The notes under the pieces are model-generated. The model worked only from the letters and a program-made list of their open reading frames with translations. It made no database searches and was not told the DNA's origin. Below, piece by piece: positions 9,830 through 18,434 of a stretch of DNA of 54,227 nucleotides (position 1 is the first letter of the stretch; every line of letters starts with the position of its first letter). The stretch spans positions 1-54,227 of the forward strand of contig JALBVE010000007.1 in the NCBI GenBank assembly GCA_025050575.1, read 5' to 3'. The stretch comes from Candidatus Devosia symbiotica (lineage in GTDB: Bacteria; Pseudomonadota; Alphaproteobacteria; Rhizobiales; Devosiaceae). Made by a program: the position numbers and the translations under genes.

Positions 9830-10283
9830 TCAGTTCTCATGCGTACCGAATTCCGCGGAATCGTATTGAAGGCGCGCTAATTGCTGCAGCGCGGCAATGA
9901 CGGTCGAAAATTCAGGGTCCTGCAGCGCAGCGCGCCACTCGGCCTGTTGTTGTCGCCATTGTGGAATAGCTTCGGCAATCACTTGGCTGCCCCGCTCGCT
10001 GAACGCACTGACCCGGCCATTGCCGCGTTCGGCCAGCGTCGTGATCACCAGCCCGTTGCGCTCGAGCAACGTCAGATTACGCGACAGCGTGCTGCGATCC
10101 ATAGCACTGGCGCTGGCCATCTGCGTCACCGAACGCCCGAGGTGAGCGGCCAGCGAGGTCAGAATGCTGAACTGCGCCGCTGTGATCCCATAACGCCTGA
10201 ACTGCCGGTCGGCCCAGCCGCGTCATCGCCCGCGCCGCCATGCGCGCGTTGAGCACCAGACACAAATCAAATTCGCTATCCAT
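9830..10283 (-). pseudogene. MarR-family transcriptional regulator, frameshifted
   Basis: A winged-helix regulator. The N-terminal helix MDSEFDLCLVLNARMAARAMTRL and the DNA-binding part QMASASAMDRSTLSRNLTLLERNGL are in different frames, with an indel near 10200. The wing (LAERGNGRVSAFSERG) and C-terminal helices are intact. A short dyad, CCATGT-TCC-ACATGG (10280-10294), overlaps the start codon and may be its operator. It is divergent from icd and followed by the dead FabF-like gene it probably controlled. Confidence 0.8.
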
Positions 10284-10430
10284 GTTCCACATGGTAGGTG
10301 TGCATATACACGGTATTAACTGGCATGCCCCCTTGCCCTATGGCGCCTTTGCGCGTTTCAAATGCCGATGCTATAGGGGCTGCGAAACTGGCCTAAAGGC
10401 CAAGATGCGGATTTCAGGGAGATATTTCCG

Positions 10431-11642
10431 ATGAGCAAAATCAAAGTCGCCAACCCGGTCGTCGATCTCGACGGCGATGAGATGACCCGGATCATCTGGC
10501 AGGCGATCAAGGACAAACTCATCCATCCCTATCTTGATCTGCCCATTGAATATTACGACCTGTCCGTGCAAAGCCGCGACGCCACCGATGACCAGATCAC
10601 CATCGACGCCGCCAATGCCATCAAGAAACATGGTGTGGGCATCAAATGCGCCACGATCACTCCCGATGAAGACCGCGTCACCGAGTTAAAGCTCAAGAAG
10701 ATGTGGGGTTCGCCCAACGGCACTATCCGCAACATTCTGGGCGGCGTGATTTTCCGCGAGCCGATCATCTGCAAGAACGTGCCGCGCTCGGTTCCAGGCT
10801 GGACCCAGCCCATCATCATTGGCCGTCATGCCTTTGGCGACCAATACTGCGCTACCGATTTCCGTTTCCCCGGTAAGGGCACACTGACCATCAAGTTCAC
10901 CGGCGAAGACGGCAAGGTCATCGAGCACGAGATCTATCAGGCCCATGGCGCTGGTGTTGCCATGGCGATGTATAATTTGGACGATTCGATCCGCAACTTT
11001 GCCTATGCCACCCTGAACTACGCGCTTGATCGCGGCGTTCCCTGCTATCTGTCGACCAAGAACACCATTCTCAAGGCCTATGACGGCCGCTTCAAGGACA
11101 TCTTCCAGGAGATCTACGAGGCCGAGTTCAAGGAAAAATACGAAGCCAAGAAGATCTGGTACAAGCACCGCCTGATCGACGACATGGTCGCTTCGGCGCT
11201 GAAATGGTCGGGCGGTTACGTCTGGGCCTGCAAGAACTATGACGGCGACGTGCAGTCCGACATCGTGGCCCAGGGTTTTGGCTCGCTCGGCATGATGACC
11301 TCGGTGCTGGCCACTCCCGATGGCAAGACGATCGAAGCCGAAGCTGCCCATGGCACGGTGACCCGTCACTACCGTCAGCATCAGCAGGGCAAGGAAACCT
11401 CGACTAATTCGACCGCATCGGTGTTTGCCTGGACTCGTGGCCTGGCACACCGCGCCAAACTCGATAACAACGACGCCCTGGCCAGGTTTGCTGCCACACT
11501 TGAGAAGATCACCGTCAACACCATTGAAGAAAACAAGATGACCAAGGATCTTTCCCTGCTCGTCGGCCCCGATCAGCCATGGCTGTCGACCATGGGATTC
11601 CTGGATGCCATCGACCAGAACCTGCAAAAGGCCATGGCATAA
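10431..11642 (+). CDS. icd: NADP-dependent isocitrate dehydrogenase
   Basis: An intact 403-residue enzyme of the TCA cycle that oxidatively decarboxylates isocitrate to 2-oxoglutarate with NADPH formation. The sequence is of the eukaryote-like type II ICDH common in alphaproteobacteria: [12 protein letters not shown] at the start, the substrate segment [12 protein letters not shown] and [18 protein letters not shown], and [20 protein letters not shown] with catalytic and metal-site aspartates. The NADP segment [13 protein letters not shown] is present. GGGAGATATTTCCG precedes the ATG. A terminator follows. No lesion is seen. Confidence 0.97.
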   Translation: MSKIKVANPVVDLDGDEMTRIIWQAIKDKLIHPYLDLPIEYYDLSVQSRDATDDQITIDAANAIKKHGVGIKCATITPDEDRVTELKLKKMWGSPNGTIRNILGGVIFREPIICKNVPRSVPGWTQPIIIGRHAFGDQYCATDFRFPGKGTLTIKFTGEDGKVIEHEIYQAHGAGVAMAMYNLDDSIRNFAYATLNYALDRGVPCYLSTKNTILKAYDGRFKDIFQEIYEAEFKEKYEAKKIWYKHRLIDDMVASALKWSGGYVWACKNYDGDVQSDIVAQGFGSLGMMTSVLATPDGKTIEAEAAHGTVTRHYRQHQQGKETSTNSTASVFAWTRGLAHRAKLDNNDALARFAATLEKITVNTIEENKMTKDLSLLVGPDQPWLSTMGFLDAIDQNLQKAMA

Positions 11643-11663
11643 GCCGGACCGATCAATCAGAAC

Positions 11664-11700
11664 AAAGGGGCGGAGCAATGTTCCGGCCCTTTCTTTTTAT
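11664..11700 (+). terminator. Rho-independent terminator of icd
   Basis: AAAGGGGCGGA and TCCGGCCCTTT form an 11-bp stem with one mismatch, followed by TCTTTTTAT, starting 22 bases after the icd stop. Confidence 0.85.
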
Positions 11701-11731
11701 CTGAAAAAGAACAGCAGCGAGGCGCTGTCGG

Positions 11732-12140
11732 CTACTTCTTCTTGCCGGGCGTCTTGTCGAGTGTCAGTTCCAGGCGCTGACTGGCCATTACCGAGAACAG
11801 CGTTTCGGTGCTGTCTGGCAGTCGGTGCCGTAGCCATGCCCCATTCAACGCGAATGCCCTGAATATCCTTCTTGGCATCATAGAGCTTGAAGCCATAGGC
11901 ATCCAGCATAGTGAGCGCGACCAGGCCAGCGCGGCGTCCATACTGATCAGCGGGACGCAATCCCCCCCCGGCGACAACTCGCGTTCGGACGTCAGGCCAT
12001 AGCTATAGCTCACCTGTTACACGAGCCATCTGGCGCCTTTTTGGCCTTGACGATATTGACCGTGAGGTTGGTCTAATCAATGACCATGCCCTCGACATAG
12101 CTGGCATTGATGACAGCCAGACTAACACCGACAATGCGCT
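11732..12140 (-). pseudogene. Unrecognised protein remnant, 5' end deleted
   Basis: Fragments in at least two frames: SLAVINASYVEGMVID, a TAG, TNLTVNIVKAKKAPDG, then a frame change to MLDAYGFKLYDAKKDIQG and another to LFSVMASQRLELTLDKTPGKKK ending in TAG at 11732. A run of eight C lies at 11962-11969. No start codon region is left. Homology appears to end where a plus-strand transporter remnant begins. I do not recognise the family. Confidence 0.4.
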
Positions 12141-12141
12141 G

Positions 12142-12243
12142 AAGTTCGGAGAATATCCCGACTGGCTAGCAGTCCTGGGCATGCTGATCGTGGTCGTCAG
12201 CGGCTTGCTCAATGTACTCAGTGATCGCCGGCCCATCCGCTGA
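12142..12243 (+). pseudogene. C-terminal fragment of a probable EamA/DMT permease
   Basis: Thirty-three codons (FGEYPDWLAVLGM, VVVSGLLNVLSDRRPIR, TGA) resemble the last helix and tail of drug/metabolite transporters. Everything upstream is missing. It abuts the 5' edge of the minus-strand remnant, as if one deletion removed the shared upstream region of two divergent genes. Weak evidence because the fragment is short. Confidence 0.35.
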
Positions 12244-12293
12244 AAGCCGCGCCTGTTCTTATTTCGCATCGGACCGGCATGTAGCTGCCCCGG

Positions 12294-12770
12294 TCAGTAC
12301 ATCGACCTCTTGTAGTTCTTTTCCAGACCCGCATCCATTTTGCGCATCTCCACATCATCGTCCGGAGAGCTTCTTGTCTGGTCTAGTAGCATTTTCATCA
12401 GCGAAGGCATGCTAGTGCGATCCTGAACATACGCCGAGTCCCACAGATGCGCCTGTCGAAAGGCCTTGGTCACCCTGACCACAATCGCCACTTTTGGCAT
12501 GCGATCATTGACGAGCATGCTCGCTAGAAGGTCGAGGTCGGTCACCAGGCTGCCCCCTCGTTTACCCGCAATGTCTCGTCAAACCCCGGAATGAGGAAAA
12601 GCAGTCGAACACTGGGATTGGCAATAACATTGACCAGACTGTCGAGCCGGTTATTGCCAGGCCGGTCCGGTATCGCCAGCGGCAGCCAGCGTACGAGTTG
12701 CTGGAAACAGAGTTCGCAGGGCCTATTCATCCGTTATAGCGAATTCTGGTTTGATCTCGAATGCCGTCAT
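12294..12770 (-). pseudogene. PPOX-type FMN-binding flavoprotein (MSMEG_1061-like) remnant
   Basis: A pyridoxamine-oxidase-fold flavoprotein. It starts MTAFEIKPEFAITDE, hits TAG, continues ALRTLFPATRTLA, then jumps to LAIPDRPGNNRLDSLVNVI, so the central N-terminal block of the family is deleted. A further frame change after GFDETLRVN leads to DLDLLASMLVNDRMPKVAIVVRV. The end DDDVEMRKMDAGLEKNYKRS is family-like. An 18-bp palindrome lies 64 bases upstream of the start and may be its operator. Confidence 0.7.
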
Positions 12771-12833
12771 CACACTGCCTCCCGAAGCGCTATTAGCGCA
12801 TTACTCCCTCAACGCTAACGCGCCTCCCTATTT

Positions 12834-12851
12834 CTGATGTACGTACATCAG
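12834..12851. promoter_or_regulatory. Perfect 18-bp palindrome, candidate operator
   Basis: CTGATGTAC-GTACATCAG is a perfect inverted repeat between the alaS terminator and the dead PPOX flavoprotein gene. The size and symmetry fit a dimeric TetR- or MarR-type repressor site. No regulator gene adjoins it, so the assignment is inference. Confidence 0.45.
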
Positions 12852-12965
12852 CTAGACTAGAATTAGTCAGTTGTGCCCCTGCAATCAAGCACGACCTGCG
12901 CGCTGCCCTGTCGGTGGAAGGTAGCCACGCCGTCTGAAACAGGTGGACCAGGCTGATCACTGGGC

Positions 12966-12995
12966 AAACAAAAAGGACCCCACCGAGGTGGGAGC
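12966..12995 (-). terminator. Rho-independent terminator of alaS
   Basis: Minus strand: CTCCCACC-TCGG-TGGGGTCC hairpin followed by TTTTTGTTTG, about 27 bases after the alaS stop. Confidence 0.85.
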
Positions 12996-13021
12996 CTGTG
13001 CATTGGCGTAATCGAGAGCGC

Positions 13022-15646
13022 CTAGAGCAGCGCTCGAATGGCGGCAATGGCGTCTTCGGCCTTGGCGCTATCTGGACCACCGCCTTGCGCCATATCGGGA
13101 CGACCACCGCCGCCTTGCCCTCCCAGTGCAGCCGTTGCGGACTTGATCAGCGTGCCCGCCGCATAGCGCCCGGTCAGATCATCAGTGACACCAACAACCA
13201 CAGTACCCTTCCCATCCTCGCCCTTGAGCACCATCGCAACGACACCGGAGGCTATGCGCTTCTTTTCCGAATCAACGATGGCCTTCATGTCCTTGGCCAC
13301 AACGTCCTCGACCACGCGACCGACAAATGTCACGCCATTGACGGTTTCGCTGGTGCCGCCGCGCATGGCCAGCTTCTGCTTAGCGTCGCTCAACGACTTT
13401 TCGCTGCGCTTGAGCTGCTCCTGCAGCGCCACGATCCGATCAAGCACTTCATGGCTGCCAGTCCGTAGTAGGCCAGCCGCCGCGTTGACGATGCCCACAT
13501 TGGTATTACCGCGATGGCGTGCGGCCTGGCCAGTCAAGGCCTCGATACGCCGCACGCCCGCACCAACAGCACTTTCTGCCACGATCGAGACCAGCCCAAT
13601 ATCGCCGGTGCGCCGCACATGGGTGCCGCCGCACAATTCCACCGACCAGCCCAGCCCATTGCCTTTGGGCTCGCCCATGGCCACCACGCGCACTTCGTCG
13701 CCATATTTTTCGCCAAACAGCGCGCGGGCGCCGGACTCCTTGGCTTCCTCCACGCCTATCAAGCGCGTTTCGACTGGCGTATTCTGCAGCACGATAGCGT
13801 TAGCGATGTCTTCGACCTGCGCTATTTCCTGCTCGGTCACCGGCTTGATATGCGTAAAGTCAAAGCGCAGCCGGTCGGGCGAGACCATCGAACCCTTCTG
13901 GGCGACATGGTCACCCAGCACGATCCGCAGCGCCTCATGCAGCAAATGGGTCGCCGAATGGTTTGAGCGGATTGCCGAACGCCTTGCATAGTCAACGACT
14001 AGCATGATCGGCTGGCCAAGCTTGAGCGTGCCCGCGCCCACCATCACCTTGTGCGCGAACACACCATGGAATTTCTGCGTATCCAGAACCGTGGCAGCCA
14101 GCCCGTCGCCACGCAGCATACCGCTATCGCCGACCTGACCGCCACTCTCGCCATAGAATGGCGTCTGGTTGACCACCACAAAGCCTTCTTCACCCGCCGC
14201 CAGTGTCGTCACTTCGGCGCCGCCCTTAATTAGCGCCTTGATTTCGGCCTCTGCGATCTCAGTCTCGTAACCCAAAAATTCGGTCAGGCTGAACTTGTCA
14301 GCCAGGCTGAACCAGATGGTATCGGTTGCCGCGCTGCCAGCGCCGGACCAGCTCTTCCGCGCCTCGGCCTTCTGCGCCGCCATGGCGGCGTCAAAGCCCG
14401 ACTGATCCACACTGATGCCGCGCAGTCGCAGTGCGTCCTCGGTCAGGTCGAGCGGAAATCCATAGGTGTCATAGAGCTTGAACGCAGCGACGCCATTGAG
14501 AACGGCACCCTCGCCCATCTCCTTGGTCTCTTCGGCCAGGATCTGCAGCCCGCGACCCAATGTCTTGAGAAAGCGGCCCTCTTCGAGTTTGATCGTCTCG
14601 GCAATCATGGCTTCACCGCTGTGCAATTCGGGATAGGCCTGGCCCATTTCGCACACTAGCGTGGGCACTAGCTTGTAGATCACCGGCTCTTCCGAGCCGA
14701 GCAGCGTCGCGTGGCGCATGGCGCGCCGCATGATGCGACGCAGCACATAGCCGCGCCCTTCATTGGAAGGCAGCACGCCTTCAGCGATCAGAAAGCTCAT
14801 CGAGCGCAAATGATCGGCGATCACCCGCAGGCTGCGATTGCCCGCTCCCGCAGCGTCCACGCGGATAGCCGAAGCCGCCGCGCCGATCAGCGACTTAAAC
14901 AGGTCGATATCGTAATTATCGTGCACGCCCTGCATCACCGCAGCAATGCGCTCAATGCCCATGCCGGTATCGATCGAGGGGCGTGGCAGGCTGTCGCGGT
15001 GGCTACCGACCTGCTGCTCATACTGCATGAACACCAGATTCCAGATCTCGATCCATCGATCACCCTCTTCTTCGAGCGAACCGGGCGGTCCACCCCAGAC
15101 CTTGTTGCCGTGATCATAAAAAATTTCCGAGCACGGACCACAGGGGCCCGTATCGCCCATCTGCCAGAAATTGGACTTGACGCCGAGCCGCACAATGCGG
15201 TCCTCGCCCAGGCCGGCGATCTGCTTCCACAGCGCCATGGCCTCGTCATCATCCTGATAGATGGTGACCATTAGCTTTTCGCGCGGCAGCTCCCATTCCT
15301 TGGTTAGCAGGTTCCAGGCCAACTCAATCGCCTCGGCCTTAAAATAATCGCCAAACGAGAAATTGCCTAGCATCTCGAAAAAGGTATGGTGGCGCGCGGT
15401 GAAGCCCACATTGTCCAGATCATTATGCTTGCCGCCGGCGCGTACGCATTTCTGCGCCGATGTGGCGCGCGAATAGGGGCGCTTTTCCACGCCGGTAAAG
15501 GTGTTCTTGAACTGCACCATGCCCGCATTGGTGAACATCAGCGTCGGGTCATTGCGCGGCACCAGCGAGCTCGAGGCCACCACCTCATGGCCATTATGCA
15601 CAAAGTACTGGGTAAAACTCGACCGCAGGTCATTAACGCTGGTCAT
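13022..15646 (-). CDS. alaS: Alanyl-tRNA synthetase
   Basis: An intact 874-residue class II aminoacyl-tRNA synthetase with built-in editing. The start [15 protein letters not shown] matches the family; the frame remains open 57 codons further upstream, but that stretch does not look like AlaS. The catalytic core shows [18 protein letters not shown] and the [11 protein letters not shown] segment. The editing domain has the zinc ligands HSATH and CGGTH. The C-terminal domain ends in the glycine-rich [16 protein letters not shown] and a TAG stop. Length equals that of E. coli AlaS. No lesion is seen over 2.6 kb. The recA–alaS order is conserved in many alphaproteobacteria. Confidence 0.97.
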   Translation of the reverse strand: MTSVNDLRSSFTQYFVHNGHEVVASSSLVPRNDPTLMFTNAGMVQFKNTFTGVEKRPYSRATSAQKCVRAGGKHNDLDNVGFTARHHTFFEMLGNFSFGDYFKAEAIELAWNLLTKEWELPREKLMVTIYQDDDEAMALWKQIAGLGEDRIVRLGVKSNFWQMGDTGPCGPCSEIFYDHGNKVWGGPPGSLEEEGDRWIEIWNLVFMQYEQQVGSHRDSLPRPSIDTGMGIERIAAVMQGVHDNYDIDLFKSLIGAAASAIRVDAAGAGNRSLRVIADHLRSMSFLIAEGVLPSNEGRGYVLRRIMRRAMRHATLLGSEEPVIYKLVPTLVCEMGQAYPELHSGEAMIAETIKLEEGRFLKTLGRGLQILAEETKEMGEGAVLNGVAAFKLYDTYGFPLDLTEDALRLRGISVDQSGFDAAMAAQKAEARKSWSGAGSAATDTIWFSLADKFSLTEFLGYETEIAEAEIKALIKGGAEVTTLAAGEEGFVVVNQTPFYGESGGQVGDSGMLRGDGLAATVLDTQKFHGVFAHKVMVGAGTLKLGQPIMLVVDYARRSAIRSNHSATHLLHEALRIVLGDHVAQKGSMVSPDRLRFDFTHIKPVTEQEIAQVEDIANAIVLQNTPVETRLIGVEEAKESGARALFGEKYGDEVRVVAMGEPKGNGLGWSVELCGGTHVRRTGDIGLVSIVAESAVGAGVRRIEALTGQAARHRGNTNVGIVNAAAGLLRTGSHEVLDRIVALQEQLKRSEKSLSDAKQKLAMRGGTSETVNGVTFVGRVVEDVVAKDMKAIVDSEKKRIASGVVAMVLKGEDGKGTVVVGVTDDLTGRYAAGTLIKSATAALGGQGGGGRPDMAQGGGPDSAKAEDAIAAIRALL

Positions 15647-15915
15647 GAGAAGACTTTCATTCCGAGAGTGATGCGCACGCACCGCCGATGTCGGCGGGCT
15701 TTCTATCGCACGGTCTGCCGCAATGTCTAGCATTGCGGCGACAATGCGACGCGCCAGCCCGGTTTGCAAGCAACCGATCGCCACCGCTCGGCTTTCAGCT
15801 GTCGACAATAGCCCCACTCCGCAGGCCCAAAAAACCTACCTATGGACCCAGCGCCACAAACAAAAAGGACAGCGCTTGCACACCGCCCCATAAATCTCTG
15901 CATGGGAAGAATAAT

Positions 15916-16989
15916 TCAGTCATCGCCAGCTGTATCGTCGCCAACCCCAGCCACCAACAGCACCTCGCCCAGCAGACCCGAGTTCTCGCGCACGCTCTGC
16001 TCGATCGCATTGGCTGCTGCCGGATTGTCCTTGAGGAATTGGCGGGCATTCTCACGCCCCTGCCCCAGGCGCTGACTGTCCCAGGAGAACCAAGCGCCGG
16101 CTTTTTCCACCACGCCCGCCTTAACGCCAAGATCGAGCAATTCGCCGGTCTTGGAAATGCCTTCGCCATACATGATGTCGAATTCGACATGACGGAATGG
16201 CGGGGCCAGCTTGTTCTTGACCACCTTCACACGGGTTTGGTTGCCCACGATCTCTTCGCGATCCTTGAGCGCACCGATGCGGCGAATATCTAGGCGAACC
16301 GACGCGTAGAACTTGAGCGCATTGCCGCCCGTGGTCGTCTCTGGCGAGCCATACATCACGCCGATCTTCATGCGGATCTGGTTGATGAAGATCACCAGGC
16401 ACTTCGATTTCGAGATTGAGGAAGTCAGCTTGCGCATGGCCTGGCTCATCAGTCGCGCCTGCAGGCCGGGCAATGAATCGCCCATTTCGCCTTCCAGCTC
16501 GGCCCGTGGCGTCAACGCCGCCACCGAATCGATCACCAGCACATCGATAGCGCCGCTTCGGACCAACGTGTCGGTGATTTCCAGTGCTTGCTCGCCAGCA
16601 TCGGGCTGGGAGATCAGAAGATCGTCAACATTGACGCCCAGCTTACGGGCATAGATCGGATCAAGCGCATGCTCGGCATCGACAAAAGCGCATATGCCAC
16701 CAGCCTTATGAGCTTCAGCAATGACATGCAGCGCCAATGTGGTCTTGCCCGAGCTTTCCGGCCCGAAAATCTCAACGATACGGCCCTTGGGCAGCCCACC
16801 AATGCCCAGTGCGATGTCCAGACCGAGCGAGCCGGTCGAGATCGACTCGACTTCAATCGCAGAGGCTTCGCCCAGGCACATGATCGAGCCCTTGCCAAAA
16901 TTGCGCTCAATCTGGCTGAGCGCCGCAGCAAGTGCCTTGTCCCTATCCATCGATCCACCTTCAGCAACACGAAGCGACGCGTTAGCCAT
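15916..16989 (-). CDS. recA: Recombinase RecA
   Basis: An intact 357-residue RecA, the strand-exchange protein and co-protease of the SOS response. I chose the start [12 protein letters not shown] rather than an open upstream extension because it matches family N-termini. Walker A GPESSGKT is at residues 76-83. The Walker B region [14 protein letters not shown]-binding loop L1 (ELEGEMGD) and the loop L2 region ([22 protein letters not shown]) are present. The acidic C-terminus [10 protein letters not shown] is typical. A LexA box lies 84 bases upstream. The 270 bases between recA and alaS hold no gene that I can see. Confidence 0.97.
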   Translation of the reverse strand: MANASLRVAEGGSMDRDKALAAALSQIERNFGKGSIMCLGEASAIEVESISTGSLGLDIALGIGGLPKGRIVEIFGPESSGKTTLALHVIAEAHKAGGICAFVDAEHALDPIYARKLGVNVDDLLISQPDAGEQALEITDTLVRSGAIDVLVIDSVAALTPRAELEGEMGDSLPGLQARLMSQAMRKLTSSISKSKCLVIFINQIRMKIGVMYGSPETTTGGNALKFYASVRLDIRRIGALKDREEIVGNQTRVKVVKNKLAPPFRHVEFDIMYGEGISKTGELLDLGVKAGVVEKAGAWFSWDSQRLGQGRENARQFLKDNPAAANAIEQSVRENSGLLGEVLLVAGVGDDTAGDD

Positions 16990-17072
16990 CAATTCTCTCC
17001 TTATTCCACGCCATGGGTGACGACGCAACGCGCAGTCGCCTGAATTGGGAGTGCATACAATGTGCTTTATTT

Positions 17073-17087
17073 GTTCTCATATTGTTC
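17073..17087. promoter_or_regulatory. LexA (SOS) box of recA
   Basis: GTTC-TCATATT-GTTC is an exact match to the alphaproteobacterial LexA direct repeat GTTC-N7-GTTC (read GAAC-N7-GAAC in the recA direction). It sits 84-98 bases before the recA start, in a short AT-rich stretch suited to a promoter. Confidence 0.85.
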
Positions 17088-17228
17088 CGATTCCGTCAAG
17101 AGATAAAATGAGAACATCGCTTGCAGTCATGCTCGCTCCTCTGACCGAGTTGCCGCGGCTAGGTCGCCCGCGGCAATAAGTATGATTTTTGGACTTGCGT
17201 TCCGGGATCATTCTGCGCAGGAGTCGCG

Positions 17229-17701
17229 TCGTAAATCTCATTCAGCTTTTCAATCTCGATGGCAATCGTGCCGTGGCCGCCGTCGACAATGGCGTCGCCC
17301 GCGTGGTCAATGACGCTACCAGCGTTTACGCGCTGACTATTACCGCTCTCTCTAGCCATGGCGGCCTAGCCGCGCTGGTCCAGGACAAGGGGCTCAGCGA
17401 CACTATCGATCGTGCCGCCATTCTGGCCGGAGGCCGCATACTATCGCCCATCGACCATCCCGATCCGGTTCATCTCTACGTCACCCGCACCGGCCTGACT
17501 CATCTCGGCTCAGCCGCCACACGCGACGCAATGCACAAATCCAATGGGACCAAGACCGATGGCGACCTCATCGACTCCATGAAGATGTTCTAGATGGGTC
17601 TGGAAGGCGGCAAGCCGGCCAATGGCGAGAAGGGCGTATAGCCCGAATGGTTCTACAAGGGCAACGGCTATTCGGTGGTTCGCCCCGGCCATCCCATTCT
17701 C
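17229..17701 (+). pseudogene. AraD1/GguC-family (FAH-fold) sugar-acid enzyme remnant
   Basis: The N-terminal half of an AraD1-type protein, a family that acts on sugar acids next to pentose or hexose transporters. VNLIQLFNLDGNRAVAAVDN, DKGLSDTIDRAAILAGGRIL, SPIDHPDPVHLYVTRTGLTH and LGSAATRDAMHKSNG are clear. TAG follows DSMKMF and a second TAG follows GEKGV, but PEWFYKGNGYSVVRPGHP continues in frame. At about 17701 the homology stops abruptly and an aldo/keto reductase tail begins. The catalytic metal-binding half is gone. Confidence 0.75.
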
Positions 17702-17915
17702 TTGCCCCGCTTTGCCTGCCGCGGCCCTGCAATTCCCGCTGACCCATCCGATGGTATGCAACGTCTTGCCCGAACCACGCTCACCGGCCGAGCGCGATGG
17801 CCTTCTTGATTGATGGGATATCGTTATCCCAGCCGAACTGTAGACCAGCCTAGCGGCCAAGGGCTTATTGGCGCTTGGCACGCCCATCCCGGACGGCACC
17901 GCCTAGATATTCACG
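17702..17915 (+). pseudogene. C-terminal fragment of an aldo/keto reductase
   Basis: ALPAAALQFPLTHPMVCNVL, PEPRSPAERDGLLD, then TGA, WDIVIPAEL, TAG, TSLAAKGLLALGTPIPDGTA and TAG resemble the last 70 residues of D-threo-aldose or L-fucose dehydrogenase-type reductases. It has no start or catalytic part and is joined directly to the AraD1 remnant in a different frame. The original order was probably araD1 followed by the reductase in one sugar-catabolic operon. Confidence 0.6.
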
Positions 17916-18002
17916 TCGGGCTATGCAGGTCCGGCGCCGCCCTCCCGTCAAGAGCAGAGCTATACCATGGCATTTGCTCTGATCTCACCCGTGCACTGTA
18001 CA

Positions 18003-18107
18003 GAATCTCCCCTTGATGAGGGGGGGTTGGGAGGGGATGCGAGAGCCCCGATATGGGGGCCAATCGATCTCCACCCTTGATCCCTCCTCACAAGGGGGGG
18101 TGACTGA
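18003..18107. repeat. Degenerate intergenic dyad repeat, copy 2
   Basis: CTCCCCTTGATGAGGGGGGG and a later CCCTCCTCACAAGGGGGGG flank a central CCGATATGGGGGC block. The layout resembles the element at 1022-1113 and it again lies where two convergent genes end. Runs of seven G occur at 18021-18027 and near 18097. Confidence 0.45.
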
Positions 18108-18109
18108 AC

Positions 18110-18434
18110 CATCGTAGACGACACAGTCTCAAGCGGCACCAGGCCTAGCACGTCCTTGTTGGTGGCCCGCAGAAAGACCAGAGGCGCCATGCCAGCCTCA
18201 TGCGCCTGCATCCAGCGCCTGGCCACCAGACACCAGCGATCATCCCCCATCAGATCGGGGAAGGCGAATTGCGGCATTGGCATCGTCAGATCACTGCCGA
18301 CAGAATGGTCGAGACCGGCGGCACAAAATCTGGTGCGGAAGCCCCCTCGTCAGCGGATCATGCGAACAGGCCTGCAGGGTCTCGCCGAACACATTGATTT
18401 CGCTCGGCTCGAGAAACTATTCCTGTTCGTTCAA
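18110..18434 (-). pseudogene. DUF2237-family protein, nonsense and frameshift
   Basis: A small conserved protein of unknown function. It begins at TTG 18434 (LNEQE), has TAG at the sixth codon, then FLEPSEINVFGETLQACSHD. An indel in a G-run after DPLT shifts the frame, and the rest, MPMPQFAFPDLMGDDRWCL and VARRWMQAHEAGMAP, continues in a second frame. Its TTG start overlaps the cckA TGA stop (TTGA), so it was translationally coupled to cckA. Confidence 0.75.

Noticed and set aside
10686..11678. 330-codon open frame antisense to icd
   Set aside because: It mirrors the codon structure of icd, has no recognisable motif or ribosome site, and the sense strand is clearly isocitrate dehydrogenase.
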